From: Actinomadura pelletieri DSM 43383 | GTDB lineage: Bacteria; Actinomycetota; Actinomycetes; Streptosporangiales; Streptosporangiaceae | NCBI RefSeq assembly: GCF_003634705.1 | Contig: NZ_RBWU01000001.1 | Coordinates: 868,001-932,000 of the forward strand | Reading direction: 5' to 3' | DNA: 64,000 nucleotides | In this document: positions 43,306-51,693 of the stretch, piece by piece | Layout of the letters: the number at the start of each line of letters is the position of its first letter | Numbering within the stretch: position 1 is the first letter of the stretch | Translations under genes and position numbers: made by a program | The notes under the pieces: model-generated | What the model was told of the DNA's origin: nothing | Databases searched by the model: none | Seen by the model: the letters and a program-made list of their open reading frames with translations, nothing else

Positions 43306-43749
43306 ATGGGCGCTGGCGCTACGACGGCGGGCACGATCACCGCGGACGCGATCCTCTGGGACGGTGTCGTGACCCTGCACGGACGGGTCGAGAATCAGCT
43401 GGCCAAGGCGCTGCAACGGCGCCACGGCATCGGCCTGTCGGAGTATCGGGCGCTGTGCCGCCTCGCCCGCGCCGACGACGGTGAGCTACGGATGCAGGAA
43501 CTCGCCGACCTCATCGGCCTGAACCAGAGCTCCGTCAGCCGCCTGGTCGCCCGCCTGGAGAGCGCCGGTTTCACTCGCCGCGCGATGTGCCCCAAGGACC
43601 GCCGTGGCGTCTACACCGTCATCACGGACGAGGGACGGATCGTCCAGGAGAAGGCCGCCCCGACCTACTCCGAGACCCTCACCGAGGCCCTCGACGCCGC
43701 CGCCACCGACCCGTCCCTGGCCCCCCTGATCGCCACCCTCCGCCCCTGA
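43306..43749 (+). CDS. MarR-family transcriptional regulator
   Basis: 147 residues, ATG with GAAGGAGG site. Winged helix: LARADDGELRMQELADLIGL, NQSSVSRLVARLESAGFTRR, and the wing CPKDRRGVYTVITDEGR. A cysteine in the wing (MCPKD) might be redox sensitive, as in some MarR members; that is inference. Divergent from OYE. Confidence 0.92.
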   Translation: MGAGATTAGTITADAILWDGVVTLHGRVENQLAKALQRRHGIGLSEYRALCRLARADDGELRMQELADLIGLNQSSVSRLVARLESAGFTRRAMCPKDRRGVYTVITDEGRIVQEKAAPTYSETLTEALDAAATDPSLAPLIATLRP

Positions 43750-43768
43750 CCCCCGCGACACACGCGTC

Positions 43769-43791
43769 GCGCGCCCCGCTCGGGGGCGCGC
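43769..43791. terminator. Hairpin after marR
   Basis: Perfect 9-bp stem GCGCGCCCC / GGGGCGCGC 19 bp after the marR stop. A degenerate version recurs near 43995 and a longer one at 44206. Confidence 0.6.
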
Positions 43792-44205
43792 GTCCATGTG
43801 CCGACCGGCTCGGCGGGCGAGCGTCCGGCGGTCGCGACGACGAGGACGCCCCACGCGAAGGATCGCGGGACTTGGACGCCGCGCATGGCGCCAGAGCGCT
43901 CACCGCGGACCGGGCCGTCTCCGCCCGACTGCACCGGCGCTGCTTGGACGCCTGCCGGGCGGCCTCGATGGTCTTCGCCGCTGTCAGCCCCGCAACGCGC
44001 GTTCCCGCTCAGGGGCGCGCGTTCGGTGAGCCCAGTGGGTTGTCGGTGTCTTGTGCCAGCGGGCTCGACGGATTCGTGACCACCGGCGCCTGCGGAGCGC
44101 GCACGTACGCGCGGTGGCGGGTTGAGCGGAGCGTTGGGCGCCTTGTGCTGGGTGAGGCTCGGTGATTTACGTGACGGGCTGGAGGGTTCCGGTCGTGGAA
44201 TGCGT
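43792..44205. other. Gene-free interval with decayed repeats
   Basis: About 410 bp. It holds a second copy of the GC hairpin near 43995 and a decayed copy of the copper ATPase 3' end at about 44030-44055 (minus-strand KTPTTH, with stop changed to Trp). Frames here are Arg-rich and unsupported. Confidence 0.6.
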
Positions 44206-44234
44206 GCGCGCGGCCCCTGGGTGGGGCCGCGCGC
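44206..44234. terminator. Hairpin after the copper ATPase gene
   Basis: Perfect 12-bp stem GCGCGCGGCCCC / GGGGCCGCGCGC with loop TGGGT, directly after the stop of the minus-strand ATPase gene. Serves the convergent pair. Confidence 0.7.
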
Positions 44235-44240
44235 CTTGGG

Positions 44241-46541
44241 TCAGTGGGTTGCCGGTGTCTTGGGGCGGATGGGCTTTGTGGTTGCCGTGTCGGGTTGCGT
44301 GTTGAGGCTTTGGAAGCGGCGGAGGCGGAGGCTGTTGCCTACGACGAAGACCGAGGAGAACGCCATCGCACCGCCCGCGATCATCGGGACCAGCAGGCCC
44401 GACGCGGCCAGCGGAAGGGCCAGCACGTTGTAGGCGAACGCCCAGAACAGGTTGCCTTTGATGGTGCGGAGCGTGCGGCGCGACAGTCGGATCGCGTCGG
44501 CCGCGGCCCGCAGGTCGCCACGGACGAGGGTCAGGTCGGACGCCTCGATCGCCACGTCCGTGCCGGTGCCCATCGCGAGTCCCAGATCGGCCTGGGCGAG
44601 CGCGGCGGCGTCGTTGACCCCGTCGCCGACCATCGCGACCGTCCGGCCCTCGGACTGGAGCCGCTTGACGACGTCGACCTTGTCCTGGGGCAGGACCTCG
44701 GCGATGACCTCCTCGATCCCGACCGTGTCGGCGACCGTCCGGGCCACGGTCTCGTTGTCGCCCGTCAGCAGGACCGGACGGAGACCGAGGGCCTTGAACT
44801 GGTCGATCGCCTCCCGCGACGTCGGCTTGACCTGGTCGGCGACGGTGAGCACGGCGCGGGCCCGGCCGTCCCACCCGACCGCGACCGCGGTGTGGCCGGC
44901 CGCCTGGGCCTGCTCCATCGCGCGTTCGAGGTCGGGGGTCAGGTGCTGCGCCCACTCGGCGAGCAGTTGGGGACGTCCCGCGAGGACGCCGTGACCGTCC
45001 ACGACTCCCTGGACGCCGAGGCCTTCGACGTTCGCGAAGTCCTCGACCGTGCCGAGGTCACCGACGCGTTCCGTGGCCCCCTTCGCGATGGCCTGCGCGA
45101 TGGGGTGCTCGGACGCGTTCTCCAGCGCCCCCGCCAGCCGCAGGACGTCGGCCTCGTCGACCCCGTCGGCGGTGATGACGTCGACCAGGGCCATCCGTCC
45201 CGTGGTGACGGTGCCCGTCTTGTCCAGGACGACCGTGTCGATCCGGCGGGTGGACTCCAGCACCTCCGGGCCCTTGATCAGGATGCCGAGCTGGGCGCCG
45301 CGTCCCGTCCCGACCATGAGGGCGGTGGGGGTGGCGAGGCCGAGCGCGCACGGGCAGGCGATGATCAGGACGGCGACCGCGGCGGTGAAGGCGCCCGCGA
45401 GGGGCTCGCCGGTGCCGATCCAGAAGCCGAGTGTGCCGAGCGCCAGCGCGATCACGATCGGGACGAAGATGCCGGAGATCCGGTCGGCGAGCCGCTGGAC
45501 CTGCGCCTTGCCCGTCTGGGCGTCCTCCACGAGCCGCGCCATCTGGGCGAGCTGGGTGTCGGAGCCGATGCGGGTGGCCCGCACCAGCAGCCGCCCGCCC
45601 GCGTTCACCGTCGCGCCGACCACGGTGTCGCCGGGCCCGACCTCCACCGGAACCGACTCGCCGGTCAGCATGGACGCGTCCACGGCGGACGAGCCCTCCT
45701 CGACCGTCCCGTCCGTGGCGATCTTCTCGCCGGGACGGACGACGAACAGGTCCCCGACCGCGAGCCGGTCCACCGGAATCCGCTCCTCGCGGCCGTCCCG
45801 GATGACCGAGACCTCCTTGGCGCCCAGTTCGAGCAGCGCCCGGAGCGCGGCGCCCGCACGGCGCTTGGACCGCGTCTCGAAGTACCGGCCCGCGAGAATG
45901 AACATGGTCACGCCGGCCGCGGCCTCAAGGTAGATGTTCATGGACCCGTCCGCGCGGGGCATGGAGAACTCGAAGCCGTGCTTGATGCCGATCTCCCCGG
46001 CCGTGCCGAAGAACAGCGCCCACAGCGACCAGGCGAACGCCGCCAGGGTCCCCAGCGAGATCAGCGTGTCCATGGTGGCCGCGCCGTGCCGCAGGTTGGT
46101 CGCCGCGGCCTTGTGGAACGGCCAGCCCGCGTAGACCACGACCGGGGCGGCCAGGGTCAACGACAGCCACTGCCACGCGTCGAACTGCAGGGCCGGGATC
46201 ATCGCCATCGCGATGACCGGGACCGACAGCACGACCGCGGTGATCAGCCGCTGCCGCAGGGGGCGCAGCCCGTCGTCCGGCTCGGTCTCCTCGACCTCCC
46301 CGGACGACTTCGGCGGCGCGGGCAGCTCGGCGCTGTACCCGGCCTTCTCGACCGTGGCGATCAGCTCCTCCGGGGACACCCCGGCGGTGAACTCGACCTT
46401 CGCCTTCTCGGTGGCGTAGTTGACCGTGGCGGTCACACCGTCCAGCTTGTTGAGCTTGCGTTCGATGCGATTGGCGCAAGACGCGCACGTCATGCCGCCG
46501 ATCGCCAGCTCGATACGCTCGGACGCCGCGTCCGTGCTCAT
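44241..46541 (-). CDS. Copper-translocating P-type ATPase
   Basis: 766 residues, ATG with GGAGGAG. N-terminal heavy-metal domain [15 protein letters not shown] (about 15-29), membrane CPC motif ACPCALG (about residue 395), phosphorylation site [10 protein letters not shown] (about 440), nucleotide-binding HP motif [10 protein letters not shown] and hinge [20 protein letters not shown]. CPx-type pumps with this set export Cu(I). Next to copZ and a secreted metal-binding protein. The gene symbol copA would be reasonable but subtype is inferred. Confidence 0.95.
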   Translation of the reverse strand: MSTDAASERIELAIGGMTCASCANRIERKLNKLDGVTATVNYATEKAKVEFTAGVSPEELIATVEKAGYSAELPAPPKSSGEVEETEPDDGLRPLRQRLITAVVLSVPVIAMAMIPALQFDAWQWLSLTLAAPVVVYAGWPFHKAAATNLRHGAATMDTLISLGTLAAFAWSLWALFFGTAGEIGIKHGFEFSMPRADGSMNIYLEAAAGVTMFILAGRYFETRSKRRAGAALRALLELGAKEVSVIRDGREERIPVDRLAVGDLFVVRPGEKIATDGTVEEGSSAVDASMLTGESVPVEVGPGDTVVGATVNAGGRLLVRATRIGSDTQLAQMARLVEDAQTGKAQVQRLADRISGIFVPIVIALALGTLGFWIGTGEPLAGAFTAAVAVLIIACPCALGLATPTALMVGTGRGAQLGILIKGPEVLESTRRIDTVVLDKTGTVTTGRMALVDVITADGVDEADVLRLAGALENASEHPIAQAIAKGATERVGDLGTVEDFANVEGLGVQGVVDGHGVLAGRPQLLAEWAQHLTPDLERAMEQAQAAGHTAVAVGWDGRARAVLTVADQVKPTSREAIDQFKALGLRPVLLTGDNETVARTVADTVGIEEVIAEVLPQDKVDVVKRLQSEGRTVAMVGDGVNDAAALAQADLGLAMGTGTDVAIEASDLTLVRGDLRAAADAIRLSRRTLRTIKGNLFWAFAYNVLALPLAASGLLVPMIAGGAMAFSSVFVVGNSLRLRRFQSLNTQPDTATTKPIRPKTPATH

Positions 46542-46563
46542 CGCTCCTCCTTCGCTTCGCTCG

Positions 46564-47511
46564 TCAGTGGGTGTGGGGCTGGTCGTCGTGGCCGCCGGTC
46601 TGGACGGGCACCCGCGCGTCCCCGGCGTGCACGGTGAACTCGGCCGTGCGGACCTTGCCGCCGTGCTTGAAGTCCAGGTAGAGGCGGTAGGCGCCGGTGC
46701 TGGGCGCCTCGGCGAAGAACGTGATGCCGGGGCCCGCCGGGGTCTTCCCGTCGCCCGGTTCACCGTCCGGGTGGACGTGCAGGTAGGCGAGGTCGCCCTG
46801 GCGCAGCGCCACCAGGTGGCCGTACGCCTCCAGGTACGGTTCGAGGTTCGTGACCGGCTTGCCGCCCTTGCTCACCGAGAGGGTGAGTCCGGTGGACTTG
46901 CCGGGCGTGAGGCCGCCGGACAGCGTGACCTCGTACCCGTCGACCTTCGCGACCCGCTCGGGCTTCGGCAGCGGGGTCGTCCGCAGGTCGCCCTCGGCGA
47001 ACACGTCGGTCCCCAGGGTGAGCTGCCGCTTCGCGCCGTCCGGCTGGACGTCGGTGAAGAATCGGTACACGCCCGCCTTCGGCAGCGTGATCGGCACCGT
47101 CCAGACGCCGCCGCCCGCCTCCGTCGGGTGCAGGTGCTGGAAGCCCGCCAGGTCACGGCGCGCGATGATCAGGTGGAGTCGCTTGCCGTGCAGGGGCTTG
47201 AACCCGGTGACGGGCTTGCCGTCGGGCCCGTTGATGGTGAACCGGAAGTCCGTCTGCTTGCCCGGCGTCAGCGTCGTGCTGCGCGGGACGAGCGTGTAGC
47301 CGTCCTCGGAGACCTGAAGGCCGCCCGGCGCGTGTGCGGCCGAAGCGGTACCGCCCTCGCCGTGACCCCCGCCGCCGTGGCCGCCCCCGTCATGGGACGC
47401 CGTCTCGGCGGACGCGCCGACGGGACCGACGACCTTGCCGACACCTGCCGCGCCGCCGAAGACGACCGCCAGTCCCACGGCGTAGGCTCCGAGCTTGGTC
47501 GCGCTGTTCAT
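46564..47511 (-). CDS. Secreted metal-binding protein of copper cluster
   Basis: 315 residues from [20 protein letters not shown] (GTG 15 bases upstream possible). Signal or anchor helix, then a His/Gly-rich stretch ([20 protein letters not shown]) and two beta-sandwich-like repeats ([20 protein letters not shown] and [20 protein letters not shown]), ending HDDQPHTH. The two H-L-H or L-H-V-H motifs suggest copper capture outside the membrane. Such proteins commonly accompany actinobacterial CopA/CopZ genes. Confidence 0.8.
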   Translation of the reverse strand: MNSATKLGAYAVGLAVVFGGAAGVGKVVGPVGASAETASHDGGGHGGGGHGEGGTASAAHAPGGLQVSEDGYTLVPRSTTLTPGKQTDFRFTINGPDGKPVTGFKPLHGKRLHLIIARRDLAGFQHLHPTEAGGGVWTVPITLPKAGVYRFFTDVQPDGAKRQLTLGTDVFAEGDLRTTPLPKPERVAKVDGYEVTLSGGLTPGKSTGLTLSVSKGGKPVTNLEPYLEAYGHLVALRQGDLAYLHVHPDGEPGDGKTPAGPGITFFAEAPSTGAYRLYLDFKHGGKVRTAEFTVHAGDARVPVQTGGHDDQPHTH

Positions 47512-47576
47512 TCCGATCCACTCCACTCACGTGTGTTCGGGGAGCGCGCCCCGCGTGGCCGCGGGATGCGCTCCGG

Positions 47577-47783
47577 TCATGCCTTGAGTTCGTAACCGGC
47601 TTCTTCGACGGCGTCCTTGACCTGGGCGACGTCGAGGGGGGCGTCGCTCGTCACGGTGACCCGACCGGTCTGGAGGTCGACGTCGACGCCGGTCACGCCC
47701 GCGATCTGCCCGACCTCCTCCGTGACGGAGCCGACGCAGTGGCCGCAGGTCATTCCGGTGACGGTGTAGGTGGCGGTGCTCAT
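47577..47783 (-). CDS. copZ: Copper chaperone (heavy-metal-associated domain)
   Basis: 68 residues, ATG after GAAGGAG. HMA fold with GMTCGHCVGSVTEEVGQI and a C-terminal VKDAVEEAGYELKA. Delivers Cu(I) to the ATPase. First gene of the copper operon, with CsoR-like palindromes just upstream. Confidence 0.93.
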   Translation of the reverse strand: MSTATYTVTGMTCGHCVGSVTEEVGQIAGVTGVDVDLQTGRVTVTSDAPLDVAQVKDAVEEAGYELKA

Positions 47784-47803
47784 CTCGCTGCTCCTTCGGT
47801 TCT

Positions 47804-47882
47804 GTACCCCCAGGGGGTATCTCGTTGCCCTCATGCTGCCATAACGGAACGTCTCGGACAACCCGTACCCCCTAGGGGTTAT
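47804..47882. promoter_or_regulatory. Two CsoR-like operator palindromes
   Basis: gtacccccagggggtat (47804-47820) and gtaccccctaggggttat (47865-47882) are GC-tract palindromes flanked by AT, the pattern bound by copper-sensing CsoR repressors. They bracket the probable copZ promoter. No csoR gene is present in the window. Confidence 0.65.
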
Positions 47883-47959
47883 TTCGAGATCCGGGTCACA
47901 TGCCCCGACATCCGTCGTGCGCCTCCTGTGGCGATTACCGAGGGGTCGTTATCCGGAAG

Positions 47960-48087
47960 TTATCCACACCCTGTGTGACCGGCCGTCCCCCTCAGGACCC
48001 GCCGCTTTGCCCGAATACGCTGAGGTATCGCCGCTGGAAACGCCGCGTCCCACGCCCCGCGCGGAGTTATGCACAACCTTATCCACA
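47960..48087. promoter_or_regulatory. Cluster of DnaA boxes
   Basis: Two perfect TTATCCACA boxes (47960-47968 and 48079-48087) and a variant TTATGCACA (48067-48075), with a weaker reversed site tgtggacat at 48102-48110, lie in 150 bp between copZ and the glycosylase gene. DnaA may bind here as a regulator or titration site; no origin genes (dnaA, dnaN) are near. Confidence 0.55.
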
Positions 48088-48268
48088 GGCTTCCACACCC
48101 CTGTGGACATCGCCGAGGACGCTCCGACCCGATTGTTCCGCACGGACTCGGCCCGATGTGCGGTCTGGCGGACGCGCGTTCGCCGACCGTCGCCGCATAC
48201 CGGAGCGGGTACCTTGCAAACGGACGCGATGCAGGGGTGACCTGCGTTCTCGGAAGGATCGAGGGGCC

Positions 48269-49132
48269 ATGCCCGAGTTGCCCGAGGTGGAGGCGTTGGC
48301 GGAGTTTCTGCGGGAGCGTGTCGTCGGGCACGTCATCGCCCGTGTCGACGTCCTCGCCATCTCCGCGCTGAAGACGTACGACCCGCCGGTGACCGCCCTG
48401 GGCGGACTGACCGTCACCGGCGCCGCGCGGCACGGCAAGTTCCTCGACCTGGACGTCGACGGGCTGCACCTGGTGATCCATCTGGCTCGCGCCGGGTGGC
48501 TGCGATGGCGGGACGAGATCCCGTCCAGGCCCGTCCGGCCCGGGGGGAAGAACCCCCTCGCGATGCGCGTCCACCTGGACGACGGATCCGGCTTCGACCT
48601 GACGGAGGCCGGAACCAAGAAGGGCCTCGCCGTGTACGTCGTGCGCGATCCCGCCGACGTCCCCGGTGTGGCGTCCCTGGGGCCCGACCCGCTGGACGAC
48701 ACGTTCACCCCCGAGGCGCTGGGCGCGATCGTCGAGGGAAAACGCACCCAGATCAAGGGGCTGCTGCGCGACCAGAAGGTGATCGCCGGGATCGGCAACG
48801 CCTACTCCGACGAGGTCCTGCACGTGGCGAAGATGTCCCCGTTCAAGATCGCCGCATCGCTGACCGCCGAGGACGTCGAGGCGCTGCACACCGCCATCGT
48901 CACCACCCTGCGGGGCGCGGTGGAGCGATCCCGCGGCCTGGAGGCTCAGGACCTCAAGGGCGAGAAGAAGACCGGCCTGCGCGTCCACGGCCGACCCGGC
49001 CAGAAATGCCCGGTCTGCGGCGACACCGTCCGCGAGGTGTCGTTCGCCGACTCGTCCCTCCAGTACTGCCCCACCTGCCAGACCGGCGGCAAACCCCTAG
49101 CCGACCGCCGCCTGTCACGTTTGCTGAAGTAG
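48269..49132 (+). CDS. Fpg/Nei-family DNA glycosylase
   Basis: 287 residues starting MPELPEVEALAEFLRERVVG; Pro2 and Glu3 are the catalytic residues. The H2TH region (GLLRDQKVIAGIGNAYSDEV) and the C-terminal zinc finger (CPVCGDTV, then CPTC) are intact, for a bifunctional glycosylase/AP lyase removing oxidised bases. The Fpg versus Nei substrate range cannot be told from sequence alone. The upstream extension in this frame is non-coding. Confidence 0.93.
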   Translation: MPELPEVEALAEFLRERVVGHVIARVDVLAISALKTYDPPVTALGGLTVTGAARHGKFLDLDVDGLHLVIHLARAGWLRWRDEIPSRPVRPGGKNPLAMRVHLDDGSGFDLTEAGTKKGLAVYVVRDPADVPGVASLGPDPLDDTFTPEALGAIVEGKRTQIKGLLRDQKVIAGIGNAYSDEVLHVAKMSPFKIAASLTAEDVEALHTAIVTTLRGAVERSRGLEAQDLKGEKKTGLRVHGRPGQKCPVCGDTVREVSFADSSLQYCPTCQTGGKPLADRRLSRLLK

Positions 49133-49243
49133 CCAACCAGAACGCGCCTCAGTGCGCCGTCCGACCACTCACACCACAACCACCCCGCCAGCAGATCCAT
49201 CGCTCTCCTTGTCGGCGGGCGGAAGACCATGATCGCAAGCAAG

Positions 49244-49271
49244 GGCCCCGCCCGGTGGGCCGGGCGGGGCC
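49244..49271. terminator. Terminator between glycosylase and SSI-like genes
   Basis: Perfect 12-bp stem GGCCCCGCCCGG / CCGGGCGGGGCC with loop TGGG between convergent genes. Confidence 0.75.
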
Positions 49272-49306
49272 GAGGGTGAAGCGAGCCGGAACGGGGATGG
49301 CTCGTT

Positions 49307-49768
49307 TCAGCGGACCTTCGGGACGTTGCCGAAGAGCGGGCCGATCTTCGACCAGCGGTCCAGTTGGCAACCGTCGTCACGGAAGAACTCGGTGTCGATC
49401 TCCTTGCCCTGCCAGGTGCCCTTGACCGTGGCGATCTCCGGACCGCCGTAGATCAAGGTGCATGGTTGGTCCTTGGGAACGGGTGCGAAAGGATCCTTGA
49501 CCTTGGTGAGCGCCGCGCAGGCGTTGGCGGCCTCGGGATGGCTGCCGCCCGGCGGCTCGCAGGTCAGGGTCCAGGTTTTCGCGGGTGCCTCCTTGGAGGC
49601 CTTGACATTGACGGTCAGCGTGTTCGCCGGTGGTCCGGAGGGCTTCACGGACGTCGTGCCCGAAGGCGCGCCGGCGGGGTTTCCGTTTGCCTGTTCGTCG
49701 CCGCAGGCGGCCAGAGATAGGAGCATGGCCAACCCGGGTGCGGCGTACAGGAGCGTCCGATACCGCAT
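49307..49768 (-). CDS. SSI-like lipoprotein (subtilisin inhibitor family)
   Basis: 153 residues. Lipobox LSLAAC (cleavage before Cys22), a Ser/Pro linker to about 50, then an SSI-like domain: LTCEPPGGSHPEAANACAAL, the second Cys pair PCTLIYGGPEIATVKGTWQG, and FFRDDGCQLDRWSKIGPLFG. Four cysteines match the two SSI disulfides. Classical SSI proteins are secreted freely to inhibit serine proteases; here the inhibitor would be held at the membrane. Inhibitory activity is inferred. Confidence 0.85.
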   Translation of the reverse strand: MRYRTLLYAAPGLAMLLSLAACGDEQANGNPAGAPSGTTSVKPSGPPANTLTVNVKASKEAPAKTWTLTCEPPGGSHPEAANACAALTKVKDPFAPVPKDQPCTLIYGGPEIATVKGTWQGKEIDTEFFRDDGCQLDRWSKIGPLFGNVPKVR

Positions 49769-49814
49769 ACGTGATTCGACGCGGGGGTACTTCGCGCGGT
49801 TCCATGGGGGTGTG

Positions 49815-50150
49815 ATGATTTTCGGGGACGACGTGCCGGCCGTGAGAGCCGCTGACGTTCCGCAGGACGGTTACCTGCTGGACATCCGGGAGCAGGACGA
49901 GTGGGACGCGGGCCACGCGCCCTCGGCGGTGCACATCCCGATGCGCCAGCTCGGCGACCGTGCCGCGGAGGTCCCGCGCGACCGGGAGGTCTTCGTGATC
50001 TGCCGGTCGGGGGCGCGGTCCGCGCAGGTGACGGTGGCACTGAACCAGGCGGGCTGGCTCGCCAGGAACGTCGACGGTGGAATGAAGGACTGGGCCGAGG
50101 TGGGGCGTCCGATGGAGAGGGACGGAGACGGTCCCCCCTACGTGGCCTGA
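49815..50150 (+). CDS. Rhodanese-like domain protein
   Basis: 111 residues. Single rhodanese domain: GYLLDIREQDEWDAGHAPSA, VHIPMRQLGDRAAEVPRD, and the active-site loop CRSGARS with catalytic Cys. Sulfur transfer in the cytoplasm; acceptor unknown. The longer upstream frame runs antisense to the SSI-like gene and is not used. Confidence 0.9.
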   Translation: MIFGDDVPAVRAADVPQDGYLLDIREQDEWDAGHAPSAVHIPMRQLGDRAAEVPRDREVFVICRSGARSAQVTVALNQAGWLARNVDGGMKDWAEVGRPMERDGDGPPYVA

Positions 50151-50190
50151 GCAAGAACTGGTGGTTGTACGATCGGGCGCGATCGTTGTC

Positions 50191-50291
50191 CGCGGGAGCT
50201 CGGGCCGCATTGTGCAAGCCGGGCTGAGAGGGCGACCTTTCCAGGCGTCGCCGACCGCATGAACCTGTCCGGGTAATGCCGGCGTAGGGAG
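50191..50291 (+). ncRNA. TPP riboswitch (THI element)
   Basis: The conserved parts are present in order: GGGAGCTC, gctgagagggcgac, then ccgcatgaacctgtccgggt and aatgccggcgtaggga. The last of these overlaps the ribosome binding site of the following transporter, so TPP binding would block translation initiation. Thiamin pyrophosphate thus represses HMP uptake. Confidence 0.93.
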
Positions 50292-50299
50292 TGTGTCCG

Positions 50300-51616
50300 G
50301 TGACGTCCGAGGTCGAGCGGGCGGAAGCCCCTTTCACGCTTGATGAGCCGGCGCCCAGGGTGCTCGGTTTCTGGGATCAGAGCGCGTTCTGGGCCAATCT
50401 CGGGGTCAGCCTGCTGGCGTTCTCGGGGGCCTACACCGTCCTCGCGCCCGGTGCCGATGGTAGGCCGACGCTGTCGATCGTCGCGGGCATCGTCGCGATG
50501 GCCGTTGGAACGGTCCTGGGCGGGTTGATGCTCGGGCTCGCGGCCGTTCCGGGGGCGCGTACCGGGCAACCGGCGATGGTGCTGCTGCGCGGGCTGTTCG
50601 GCGCGCGGCTGTCGTACGCGCCGACCGTGCTGAACATCGCGCAACTCGTCGGCTGGGGCACGTTCGAGCTGATCGTCATCGCGGACGCGGCCCGGCAGCT
50701 GTGGGACGGCGTGCCGCGCTGGACGTACGTCGTCGCCGCCGGGGTCATCACGACGGTGCTGACGGTCTGGCCGTTGGGCTCGGTGCGGTTGCTGCGCCGT
50801 TATGTCACGGTCGCCGTGGCGATCGCGCTGGTGTACTTCTACGTCCAGCTTCTGCGAGAGCCGATGCCCGACCTGACGGAGGGGTCATGGGGCGGGTTCT
50901 GGCTCGGGGCGGACGCGGCGCTGGCGGTGTCGATCTCCTGGGTTCCGGTCGCCGCCGACTACACCCGGCATTCCCGGACGGAACGGGCGGCTTTCGGTGC
51001 GGCGGCCGTCGGTTACTCCGTCACGCAGATCGTCGCCTACGTGCTCGGTCTCCTGGCACTGGCGCTCGTCGCGGGCGACACGACGAAGGTGTTCGACCCG
51101 TTCCTGAACGTCACGTTCGGCGTGGTCTTCTTCGCGATCTTCGTGCTGCGGGAGGCGGACCAGTCGTTCGCCGACACCTACTCCACGGCCGTGTCGATCC
51201 AGAACCTCGTGCCGCGCGCCGACCGGCGGGTGCTGAGCGTGGCGCTCGGGGTGATCGTCACCGTGCTGGCGCTGGCGCTGGACATCGGCGACTACGCGAG
51301 CTTCCTGTTGCTGATCGGTTCGGTGTTCGTGCCCATGTTGGGCGTGCTGGCCGCCGACTTCTTCCTCGGTCGGCGCCGCGGCTGGGACGTGTCGCGGACG
51401 GCGCCGTCCCGCTGGAGCATGATCGTCGCCTGGGCGGTGGGCTTCGTCGTATACCAGCTCATCAACCCCGGAACGGTCAGCCGATGGGGCGGTTTCTGGG
51501 AGGACGTCCGGGATGTTCTGCACTTCGTTCCGCAGAGCTGGATGAGCGCGTCGCTGCTGTCGTTCCTCGTCGCGGGAGCCGCCGCGCTCCTTCTTGGCAG
51601 ACTTACCAGTAAGTAA
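50300..51616 (+). CDS. cytX: CytX-type hydroxymethylpyrimidine transporter (NCS1)
   Basis: 438 residues, GTG at 50300 eight bases after GGGAG. About twelve membrane segments; FWDQSAFWANLGVSLLAFSG, TGQPAMVLLRGLFGARLSYA and SWVPVAADYTRHSRTERAAF are typical of the NCS1 nucleobase:cation group. The TPP riboswitch in front identifies the substrate group as a thiamin precursor, most likely HMP; this is established knowledge for CytX. The substrate itself is inferred. Confidence 0.9.
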   Translation: MTSEVERAEAPFTLDEPAPRVLGFWDQSAFWANLGVSLLAFSGAYTVLAPGADGRPTLSIVAGIVAMAVGTVLGGLMLGLAAVPGARTGQPAMVLLRGLFGARLSYAPTVLNIAQLVGWGTFELIVIADAARQLWDGVPRWTYVVAAGVITTVLTVWPLGSVRLLRRYVTVAVAIALVYFYVQLLREPMPDLTEGSWGGFWLGADAALAVSISWVPVAADYTRHSRTERAAFGAAAVGYSVTQIVAYVLGLLALALVAGDTTKVFDPFLNVTFGVVFFAIFVLREADQSFADTYSTAVSIQNLVPRADRRVLSVALGVIVTVLALALDIGDYASFLLLIGSVFVPMLGVLAADFFLGRRRGWDVSRTAPSRWSMIVAWAVGFVVYQLINPGTVSRWGGFWEDVRDVLHFVPQSWMSASLLSFLVAGAAALLLGRLTSK

Positions 51617-51693
51617 GGTTTCTCTATCGATGGCCCGGCGGGAGAAAGTTTCGGCGTAAGTTGCCCGGCGCCACGGCCAGGTCCGATGGCACG

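Noticed and set aside
43587..44165. 192-codon frame after marR
   Set aside because: It begins inside marR in another frame and crosses the terminator hairpin and decayed repeats; composition only.
44244..46637. 797-codon plus-strand frame
   Set aside because: Antisense shadow of the copper ATPase, whose CPC, DKTGT and GDGVND motifs are all in the minus-strand frame.
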